The notes beneath the pieces were generated by a model. That model made no database searches. It saw only the letters and a program-made list of their open reading frames with translations, and was not told the origin of the DNA. From the NCBI GenBank assembly GCA_938023885.1, contig CALJCU010000432.1:1-6189 (forward strand): a stretch of 6,189 nucleotides of DNA. Direction: 5' to 3'. The stretch is from an uncultured Prevotella sp. (lineage in GTDB: Bacteria; Bacteroidota; Bacteroidia; Bacteroidales; Bacteroidaceae). Of this stretch, positions 1 to 5,622 are shown in pieces; position 1 is the stretch's first letter, and each line of letters begins with the position of its first letter. The position numbers were made by a program, and so were the translations under genes.

Positions 1-2
1 GG

Positions 3-323
3 AAAGAATATCGTGAACTTCTTCTGAATGGTCTGTCGCTTGAGCGTCTTTTCAACGAAGAGTGCTCAAATAACCAGCTTACCCTTTCCGATGGACTTAC
101 CGGTGCTATTCTGCTTATCTTAGGAACCAACAGGTATTCTCCCGCTCAATCGATAGGTGTTCCATGGGAGTATTACCAAGAAAGGCTATGTCGGTGTGAA
201 ATACTTACCGTAATGGATGGTAAGAAAACGCCTCTGTATAAATATGGCATCAATTGGCTGTGGGGGATGAAAACAGTTTTGAAGTGTCGTAAAACACGTT
301 GCCACGATATATGTACAGTTTAA
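3..323 (+). CDS. C-terminal part of an unidentified protein, possibly LanC-like (5' end outside window)
   Basis: An open frame runs from the left window edge to TAA at 321-323, giving 106 visible residues with no start, so only the C-terminus is present. It lies 24 bases upstream of the C39 exporter in the same orientation, so it is probably cotranscribed with it. Visible features are a segment ELLLNGLSLERLF, then LTLSDGLTGAILLIL, then a tail rich in Trp, Tyr, Cys and basic residues (GVPWEYY, INWLWGM, KCRKTRCHD). The GLTG followed by a hydrophobic helix resembles the Gly-rich repeats of LanC-type lanthionine cyclases, and such genes do neighbour C39 exporters. The zinc-binding Cys/Cys-His motifs that would prove this are not in the visible part. 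The reading frame is clear; the family is a guess, and it could equally be an unrelated peptide-cluster protein. Confidence 0.6.
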   Translation, partial: KEYRELLLNGLSLERLFNEECSNNQLTLSDGLTGAILLILGTNRYSPAQSIGVPWEYYQERLCRCEILTVMDGKKTPLYKYGINWLWGMKTVLKCRKTRCHDICTV

Positions 324-347
324 GATCAACCATTAAGCAAAGAAACA

Positions 348-2558
348 GTGAAAAGATCATTTCCATACTATTCCCAGTTCGACTCCATGGATTGCGGTCC
401 GTCTTGCCTACGAATGATTGCGAAGTATTATGGCAAGTCATATTCTTTGCAGACGCTACGCGAGAGATGTTTCATCACCCGTGAAGGAGTCTCTATGCTG
501 GGAATAAGCGATGCCGCAGAGACAATAGGCTTTCGAACCATTGGCGTACGTATCACATTTGAGCAACTTTCACGTGAGGCAACGCTGCCATGCATCCTCC
601 ATTGGAATCTAAACCACTTTGTCGTCTGTTACCATATTAAACGTCATCATAATGGCAATGCGACAATATATATAGCCGATCCGGCATCAAAGAAGCTGAC
701 TTATTGCCAAGAAGATTTCTGTAAATGCTGGATATCGAAGAAAGTTAACGGTAGGGATACCGGTATTGCTCTGCTGCTCCAGCCGGGTCCACAGTTCATA
801 AATACGGAGGATGAACGTCGTTCTACAAGACATGACCTATTGTTCTTTGTCAGATACTTGTTGCCTTACAAGAGCCAATTCGGACAACTTATCTTAGGAA
901 TGATGGTCGGAAGCGGATTGCAACTGATTGCACCGTTCCTGACTCAGGCTATGGTCGATACGGGCATAGAAGGACGCAATCTCAACTTCATAACTCTTAT
1001 TTTGATAGCCCAGCTTGTGATATTTGTCTCACAGCTATCGCTACAGTTCATCAGAAGCTGGGTCATGCTTCATGTCAACACGAGAATAGACATCTCGCTT
1101 ATTTCCGACTTTCTTGCCAAGCTTACCCGGTTGCCGTTAAAATTCTTCGATACAAAGAATACAGGTGATATCATGCAGCGAATAGGAGATCACGGACGCA
1201 TTAAGTTTTTCCTCATGGGCGACTCTATAAATATTCTGTTCTCTGTATTCAACTTTATTGTGTTTGCCATCATACTCGCCTATTTCAACATCATCATCCT
1301 CGGCATATCTCTTCTTGGCAACGCCCTGTATGTCATGTGGATTTCTATCTTCATGAAATACCGCCGTATCCTTGATATCCGCCGCTTTAACCAGTCTGCA
1401 GGTGAGCAGAACAAGCTCATACAACTCATACAGGGCATGCAGGAAATCAAACTTAACAACTGTGAGAAGCAGAAGCGATGGGAGTGGGAACGCATCCAAG
1501 TCAGACTTTATAAAATAGGCATAAAAGGACTTACTGTCGGACAGATTCAGGAAGCAGGCTCTGCTTTCTTCACGCAAGGAACTAACATCATCATTTCTTT
1601 TCTTGCGGCTAAGTCGGTTGTTGATGGACAAATGACACTAGGTATGATGATGTCGCTCACTTATATCATAGGTCAGGTTACAGCTCCAATCAGCCAGTTC
1701 GTCGGCTTCATGCGAGACTATCAAGATGCCAGGATAAGTCTTGAGCGCCTGAACGAGATCCATCGTCGGCATGACGAAGACTTCGGCATCACGTCAAAAC
1801 TGAGGACCCTTCCTGAGATACGCGACATAACCGTTGAAAACGTATACTTCAGTTACAGTGGGGCTAATAGAGATTATGCACTTGAGGGTGTCAGTCTCAA
1901 AATACCAGCGTGTAAGGTGACCGCCATCGTCGGTGCAAGCGGCAGTGGAAAGACAACCCTTGTAAAGCTCATCCAAGGATTCTACACCCCAAACAGTGGT
2001 ACCGTCAGAATTGGAAACACACCACTTTCTATGATCAATCCACATGTATGGAGAGCATCCACCGGTTCGGTGATGCAGGAAAGCTACATTTTCTCTGATA
2101 CCATAGCAAGAAACATAGCCATAAGTACTGAAGAAGTAGATATAGAGCGCTTGAGGAATGCTGTCAGAATTGCGAATATCCAAGAGTTCATTTATTCCCT
2201 GCCAATGGGATACGATACTAAAATCGGGATGGAAGGCAGCGGAATCAGCCAAGGGCAGCGACAGCGACTGCTGATAGCTCGCGCCGTGTACAAGAACCCA
2301 GAATATATCTTCCTCGATGAGGCAACAAATTCGCTTGATGCTAACAACGAGAAAATTATTATGGAGAACCTTCATGAGTTCTATAAGGGAAAGACAGTAT
2401 TGATCGTAGCTCACAGGCTCAGCACCGTCAAAGACGCCGACAACATCATTGTTCTCGATAAGGGGAAAGTGATAGAGCAAGGAACACACGAACAATTGAC
2501 CCGGAAAAAAGGGGCGTATTATACATTGGTAAAAAATCAATTGGAGTTAGGCAAATGA
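348..2558 (+). CDS. Peptidase C39 domain-containing ABC exporter (bacteriocin/RiPP leader-cleaving transporter)
   Basis: Inner-membrane exporter of 736 residues that would remove a double-glycine-type leader from a peptide and export it using ATP. Residues 1-140 form the C39 cysteine protease: Q10, catalytic C16 in the motif QFDSMDCGPSCL, H90 in HWNLNHFVV and D111 in IADP make the full catalytic set. About six membrane helices lie between 175 and 455. The C-terminal ATPase has Walker A GASGSGKT (529-536), Q-loop Q577, a degenerate signature SGISQGQRQR (631-640; ISQGQ in place of LSGGQ), Walker B YIFLDEAT (653-660), D-loop NSLD and H-loop H689. Length fits the family. GTG at 348 is the only start that keeps Q10: the same frame has a TAA at 321 and no ATG between, while the first internal ATG (residue 14) would cut off the protease N-terminus. 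The gene overlaps the HlyD-type gene by ATGA. Intact and probably functional; the substrate is unknown. Confidence 0.95.
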   Translation: MKRSFPYYSQFDSMDCGPSCLRMIAKYYGKSYSLQTLRERCFITREGVSMLGISDAAETIGFRTIGVRITFEQLSREATLPCILHWNLNHFVVCYHIKRHHNGNATIYIADPASKKLTYCQEDFCKCWISKKVNGRDTGIALLLQPGPQFINTEDERRSTRHDLLFFVRYLLPYKSQFGQLILGMMVGSGLQLIAPFLTQAMVDTGIEGRNLNFITLILIAQLVIFVSQLSLQFIRSWVMLHVNTRIDISLISDFLAKLTRLPLKFFDTKNTGDIMQRIGDHGRIKFFLMGDSINILFSVFNFIVFAIILAYFNIIILGISLLGNALYVMWISIFMKYRRILDIRRFNQSAGEQNKLIQLIQGMQEIKLNNCEKQKRWEWERIQVRLYKIGIKGLTVGQIQEAGSAFFTQGTNIIISFLAAKSVVDGQMTLGMMMSLTYIIGQVTAPISQFVGFMRDYQDARISLERLNEIHRRHDEDFGITSKLRTLPEIRDITVENVYFSYSGANRDYALEGVSLKIPACKVTAIVGASGSGKTTLVKLIQGFYTPNSGTVRIGNTPLSMINPHVWRASTGSVMQESYIFSDTIARNIAISTEEVDIERLRNAVRIANIQEFIYSLPMGYDTKIGMEGSGISQGQRQRLLIARAVYKNPEYIFLDEATNSLDANNEKIIMENLHEFYKGKTVLIVAHRLSTVKDADNIIVLDKGKVIEQGTHEQLTRKKGAYYTLVKNQLELGK

Positions 2559-3076
2559 AGAATTCTTACAAAGACAACATAGAACTTCACTGTGAGGAAG
2601 TCCAGGAAATTATGGGAAATGTACCGCCATGGATCCTGCGATGGGGCGTTCTTGCAATTGCCTTTGTGACTATGATGTTTTTTGCAGGATGCTACCTGTT
2701 CAGATTACCGGAAACAATAGATGGTAATGCCATAATAGCCATTTCTAAAAATAATATTATAGCCAAGATGCTGGTAGTAGATTCAAAAGTCAGTAATATA
2801 AAGATTGGTCAAGAGGTAAAAATATCTCTTGACCGATATCCTTCCTCTAGGTATGGATATATAATCGGCTTTGTTAACAGTATATCCGATATTCCGAACA
2901 GAGATAATGAATACACGATATGGATTAGATTGCCTCATCGTCTTGTTACCGATGCTAATGTAGACATTCCTCTCAAAACGATACAAAGAGGTGAATCAAA
3001 AATCATCATAGGCAATGTGCGACTAATAAATAGATTGGTTAAGGGGTTGGATAAATTCGATTTGTTCAGAGAATAA
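2555..3076 (+). CDS. Short HlyD-type membrane fusion protein, apparently lacking the coiled-coil hairpin
   Basis: Probable periplasmic adaptor for the C39 exporter, whose stop codon it overlaps (ATGA, 2555-2558), implying translational coupling. The protein has 173 residues. The N-terminus HCEEVQEIMGNVPPWILRW followed by a single membrane helix (about 28-49) matches the start of Bacteroidota HlyD-family secretion proteins. Residues about 68-127 (MLVVDSKVSNIKIGQEVKIS, LDRYPSSRYGYIIGFVNSIS, YTIWIRLP) look like the membrane-proximal beta-barrel part, and the C-terminal RGESKIIIGNVRLINRLVK also suits the family. Full-length members are usually around 400 residues and hold a lipoyl-like domain and long coiled coil between these parts; only about 18 residues separate them here. 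The frame is open throughout, so it is either a natural minimal adaptor or an in-frame internal deletion. Base composition is visibly more AT-rich than in the exporter. Assignment rests on family pattern recognition. Confidence 0.75.
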   Translation: MKNSYKDNIELHCEEVQEIMGNVPPWILRWGVLAIAFVTMMFFAGCYLFRLPETIDGNAIIAISKNNIIAKMLVVDSKVSNIKIGQEVKISLDRYPSSRYGYIIGFVNSISDIPNRDNEYTIWIRLPHRLVTDANVDIPLKTIQRGESKIIIGNVRLINRLVKGLDKFDLFRE

Positions 3077-3184
3077 AGGAATATCGATCGTAGCAAGAGT
3101 ACTTTGTATGTCCCGAAAGGAAGTAAGGACAAGTATATGTCACCTACTTTTTGGAAGGATTTCGGAAAGATTGTGGAGGAATAA
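3077..3184 (+). pseudogene. C-terminal remnant of a BspA-like leucine-rich-repeat (LRR_5) surface protein
   Basis: Directly after the HlyD-type stop, in the same frame, 35 codons run to TAA at 3182-3184. From 3092 they read STLYVPKGSKDKYM, then SPTFWKDFGKIVEE. This TLYVPKGS..KY....WKDF..IVEE pattern is the typical ending of BspA-like leucine-rich-repeat proteins of Bacteroidales. No start codon, signal peptide or upstream repeats are present, so this is the tail of a gene whose body has been lost, probably by the event that set the HlyD-type gene here. The codons at 3077-3091 may belong to neither gene. It is very unlikely to be expressed as a protein by itself, although reading through the HlyD-type stop would append it. 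Confidence 0.7.
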
Positions 3185-3216
3185 ATGATGGTTCGAACTC
3201 TTGATTCGGAAGCTGA

Positions 3217-3290
3217 AAGTCGCAAAAAATGTAATTGAGCGGCAAAACGACCTATAAGTAAGGACTGATTAAGTCGCAAGGAAGTCGCAA
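3217..3290. repeat. Three direct copies of AAGTCGCAA
   Basis: The 9-mer AAGTCGCAA occurs at 3217-3225, 3271-3279 and 3282-3290; the last two start 11 bases apart. They sit in a gene-free stretch between the BspA-like remnant and the terminator/tRNA. Short repeats next to a tRNA 3' end can be recombinase arm-type sites or remnants of an integrated element, but no integrase gene is visible. The copies are seen directly; their function is unknown. Confidence 0.5.
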
Positions 3291-3304
3291 ACGAAAAGAA
3301 AGGG

Positions 3305-3341
3305 AAAAGCCAAAGTGTTGATATTCAACACTTTGGCTTTT
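3305..3341. terminator. Strong bidirectional intrinsic terminator between the accessory operon and tRNA-Leu
   Basis: A perfect inverted repeat has arms 3305-3321 and 3325-3341 (17 bp, outer A/T pairs included) around a 3-base loop; the core is GCCAAAGTGTTGA paired with TCAACACTTTGGC. On the + strand the stem ends in a run of five T. On the minus strand it ends in TTTT followed by a pyrimidine-rich stretch. It lies 7 bases beyond the tRNA-Leu 3' end, so it should end the leftward tRNA transcript and also stop rightward transcription from the exporter operon. Confidence 0.9.
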
Positions 3342-3348
3342 TAACGCG

Positions 3349-3430
3349 TACCCAGACTCGGGCTCGAACCGAGATGCCTTGCGGCACTGGTGTTTGAGAC
3401 CAGCGCGTCTACCTATTCCGCCATCTGGGC
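3349..3430 (-). tRNA. tRNA-Leu (anticodon CAA)
   Basis: Read on the minus strand, this 82-base gene folds as a class II tRNA. The acceptor GCCCAGA pairs with TCTGGGT (first pair G-U), followed by discriminator A at 3349. The anticodon arm is CTGGT-CTCAAAC-ACCAG with anticodon CAA at 3394-3396, reading UUG. The long variable arm is TGCC-GCAA-GGCA, and the T arm is CTCGG-TTCGAGC-CCGAG. The 3' CCA is not encoded (the next bases are CGC). The long variable arm and CAA anticodon both specify leucine. A promoter lies upstream at about 3486-3516 and a terminator directly downstream. Confidence 0.97.
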
Positions 3431-3485
3431 AAGATGTGGGAGGACCGATGATGCGGGAAAGACGGTCTTCCAATGAAATGTGGTG

Positions 3486-3516
3486 CAAAGGTAAGTTATT
3501 TTTTTGAAAACAACAA
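3486..3516 (-). promoter_or_regulatory. Bacteroidota-type promoter for tRNA-Leu
   Basis: On the minus strand TACCTTTG (3486-3493) matches the Bacteroidota -7 consensus TAnnTTTG. A TTG at 3514-3516 lies 20 bases upstream of it, at the spacing expected for the -33 element; a second TTG overlaps at 3511-3513. Transcription would start near 3480, giving a leader of about 50 bases before the mature 5' end at 3430. Confidence 0.7.
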
Positions 3517-3536
3517 GACAATTAGTTGTTTTTTAT

Positions 3537-3544
3537 TAATTTTG
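3537..3544 (+). promoter_or_regulatory. Candidate -7 box for the helicase gene
   Basis: TAATTTTG fits the Bacteroidota TAnnTTTG consensus and would start transcription about 20-25 bases before the helicase ATG at 3574. No TTG is found at the expected -33 distance, so support is only partial. It is divergent from the tRNA-Leu promoter within the same 140-base intergenic region. Confidence 0.4.
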
Positions 3545-3573
3545 CAGGAAACGATGATAGTTAATGATAAACA

Positions 3574-5196
3574 ATGATGGCAGGAGACATGAAGCAAAAG
3601 CGAACGGCCAAGAAAAATAAGGACAAGCATATCCCTTATCAATATAAGCCCGATGGGATGGACCTTAAAACGTGGCAGCAGAAACTCCGCAAGCAGGCCG
3701 CTAAGGAGGCGCAGTTTCTGATCTTTTCCGTCGACGAGGAAAATGCGCCGGGGGAATACCGTGTAAACAACCCACGGAAACGTGAGACCTATAAGGTAGT
3801 CTATCGAGGTGCAAGAAGTCCATGGAACTACTGCTCCTGCATGGATTTCAAGACTTCACAACTTGGCACGTGCAAGCATTTGGAGGCCGTTAAGATGTGG
3901 ATTGGGCAAGACTATCCAAGCCATCGGCACTGCACAACTGCTCAAAAACAAGGGACACATAACATCCATCCTTATCATCTGCCCCACTTCGCTTAAGTAT
4001 CAATGGAAACGGGAGATTGAGCGGTTCACGGGAGAAGCGGTTCGTGTCATTGAGGGCAACCAGCTTAAGCGCCGTGACCAGTACTTTGCCGATGAGCCGT
4101 ACACGACGAGGCGAAACAGAGCGTGCAGCGACTGATGCAGAAATGGGACCGCATGCATTTCCTTTCTGAGACCGACCGCAGAAGGCTGATGATGTTCCTG
4201 CAACAGATGCGCTGCGTGTGTGACTCCACCTATGTCCTTGACCAGAAGACGCGTTACGACACGAAAGTGGAAGAGACCGTGAACATCATCCTCAACGTGA
4301 TTGAAGGAAGTGATGAGAAAGTGGTCGTCTTCAGCCAATGGGAGCGTATGACGCGCATCATTGCACAAGAATTAGAGCGTCATGGTATCCGCTTTGAGTA
4401 TCTCCATGGTGGGGTGCCATCGAAGGTGCGAAAAGACTTGGTCAACAACTTCACTGATCTTGCCGAAAGCCGCGTTTTTCTCTCTACTGATGCCGGCAGT
4501 ACAGGGTTGAATCTACAGGTCGCCTCTGTCATTATCAATGTTGACCTCCCATGGAATCCTGCCGTATTGGAACAGCGCGTGGCACGCATCTACCGTATTG
4601 GACAAGAGCGTAACATTGAGGTCATCAACCTTGTTGCTGCCAATACTTTTGAGGAAAGTATGCTCGCCAAGCTGAAGTTCAAGACCTCTATGTTTGAGGG
4701 CGTGCTCGACGGAGGTGAGGATGCCATTTTCGTTGATAACAACAAGTTCGGCAAGATGATGGACAAACTCAAGGAGACAATGGAAGAAAGTAATGTATCT
4801 GCTGACGAAGTGCCCCTGGGAGACGTGGAAGAGGCCGCCCCTGCTGTTTCTTCCATTGATGATGAAGATGATGAGGGCTCTCGCATTGAGGAGGAGCTGC
4901 CCACTAATGATGTTTGGAATACCTCTGTTGCCGAACATACAGAAAGTAAGGAGTGTAGCGATAGCGAGAAGTCTGCAGGACACAAGGCACAAGCCCGGAG
5001 GCTGGTTACTGATGGTGTTGCTTTCTTCTCCGGTCTTGCATCTGCGCTCCAGTCGGAGCAATCCACCCGTGCACTTGTCGACTCCATTGTGGAGGAAGAC
5101 AAGGAGAGGGGGACGGCCAACCTTAAAATACCAGTTCCGGATAAGAAAACGGTGATGCAGGTGCTTGGAATGATTGGAAAACTACTGAAGCCCTGA
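3574..5196 (+). pseudogene. SWIM zinc-finger SNF2-family helicase gene, broken by two internal losses
   Basis: Three pieces of one Swi2/Snf2-type DNA-dependent ATPase lie in order in three frames. Piece 1 (3574 to about 3903) has a basic N-terminus and a SWIM zinc finger, C87-S-C89, ten residues, then C100-K-H102. Piece 2 (about 3899-4102) starts at motif I GLGKTIQAIG and carries the Ia region LIICPTSLKYQWKREIERF. Piece 3 (about 4108-5196) has the C-terminal helicase half: VVVFSQWE, STDAGSTGLNLQ, LEQRVARIYRIGQ, then an acidic tail and an end at LLKP. Everything normally between the SWIM finger and motif I is missing, as is the segment with motifs II (DExx) and III. Piece 1 runs on out of frame to a stop at 3994-3996 and piece 2 to 4133-4135. 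ATG 3574 or 3577 is the likely start. Without motif II it cannot be an active ATPase. An assembly fault is the main alternative to real decay. Confidence 0.9.
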
Positions 5197-5219
5197 CAGC
5201 TTGCACAAGAGCAAGGCAC

Positions 5220-5242
5220 GGTATGGCGTTGCGTACCATACC
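5220..5242. other. Hairpin 3' of the helicase pseudogene
   Basis: GGTATGG (5220-5226) and CCATACC (5236-5242) form a perfect 7-bp stem around a 9-base loop, 24 bases after the helicase stop. No T-run follows on either strand, so it is not a standard intrinsic terminator. It could be a weak terminator, an RNA-stabilising structure or a leftover of a larger repeat. Confidence 0.35.
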
Positions 5243-5305
5243 CTGAGCTATGATTTACAAATAAAGGATTTGCCGGGGCTCGTTGCAGAGGACCCGCAAA
5301 GTCGA

Positions 5306-5352
5306 CTCACCAAAGGGCTCACCAATGGGGCCTACCGGGGACCTACCGGGGA
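5306..5352. repeat. Degenerate 11-12 bp GC-rich tandem repeat, four units
   Basis: Successive units are CTCACCAAAGGG (5306-5317), CTCACCAATGGG (5318-5329), GCCTACCGGGGA (5330-5341) and CCTACCGGGGA (5342-5352). They share a (C)TNACC(N)nGGG core and are richer in GC than the surroundings. The first two differ by one base, and the last two are identical over 11 bases. This looks like a small intergenic minisatellite. Confidence 0.6.
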
Positions 5353-5376
5353 GCCGCCATGCGCTAAGAAGAAAGG

Positions 5377-5619
5377 TTACAGCGTGAACTTATATCCTGC
5401 CGTGATAAGGATGGGATAGTTACGTGAAGTCAGTGCCTCATAGGTGGTGCCCCAGGAATCAGACGGCTGTTGATGGATGGCCTTGCGCACTTCAAAGCAA
5501 TAGGTGGCATCAAGAGTGACGTGGCGCCACTCATAGCCTAAACCGAGAGGAATGCCTGCCACACCAAAGTGAGCGGACAGTCCTTTTACGCCATGGAAAT
5601 AAGCTTTTAGGGGGTTAAA
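5377..5619 (-). pseudogene. C-terminal remnant of a probable outer-membrane beta-barrel protein
   Basis: On the minus strand 80 codons are open from 5619 to the TAA at 5377-5379. The product alternates polar and hydrophobic residues in strand-like blocks (LSAHFGVAGIPLGLGYEW, HVTLDATYCFEV, YPILITAGYKFTL) and ends in an aromatic-containing strand, as outer-membrane beta-barrel C-termini do. No signal peptide or proper start is present: the frame is closed by TGA codons at 5620-5625, which are the end of the upstream transporter gene. The only internal start candidates (for example GTG at 5562) would leave about 61 residues. I read it as the 3' tail of a gene whose body was deleted. The exact family is not recognised. 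Confidence 0.6.
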
Positions 5620-5622
5620 TCA

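Larger units (their letters stand above)
5197..5376. other. Gene-free stretch between the helicase pseudogene and the outer-membrane remnant
   Basis: I see no convincing gene on either strand. The + strand is open here (5201-5419), but its translation is compositionally odd, covers the tandem repeat, and then runs antisense to the outer-membrane remnant. The stretch contains a 7-bp hairpin and a degenerate GC-rich tandem repeat, described separately. Confidence 0.5.

Noticed and set aside
1137..1631. Long minus-strand open frames inside the exporter (also 1280-1495 and 1794-2540)
   Set aside because: They are antisense to a gene with complete protease and ATPase motifs and show no recognisable domain of their own.
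3191..3205. GTTCGAAC-containing segment resembling a tRNA T-loop, considered as a tRNA fragment or attachment-site copy
   Set aside because: The flanking bases do not form a 5-bp T-stem, and it does not match the tRNA-Leu 3' end beyond the common loop sequence.
2935..3279. 114-codon minus-strand frame across the end of the HlyD-type gene
   Set aside because: It overlaps the HlyD-type gene and the BspA-like remnant antisense, and no protein family is recognisable.
3217..3290. CRISPR array
   Set aside because: The repeats are only 9 bases, with unequal short spacing and only three copies.
3574..5196. Programmed ribosomal frameshifting joining the helicase pieces
   Set aside because: Whole conserved segments, including motifs II and III, are missing between pieces, so a one-base slip could not restore the protein.
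4590..5219. 209-codon minus-strand frame rich in Ser
   Set aside because: It is the antisense of the acidic Asp/Glu-rich tail of the helicase; the Ser runs are a by-product of GA-rich coding sequence.
5201..5419. 72-codon + strand frame after the helicase
   Set aside because: Odd composition, starts just after another stop, crosses a tandem repeat and then lies antisense to the outer-membrane remnant.
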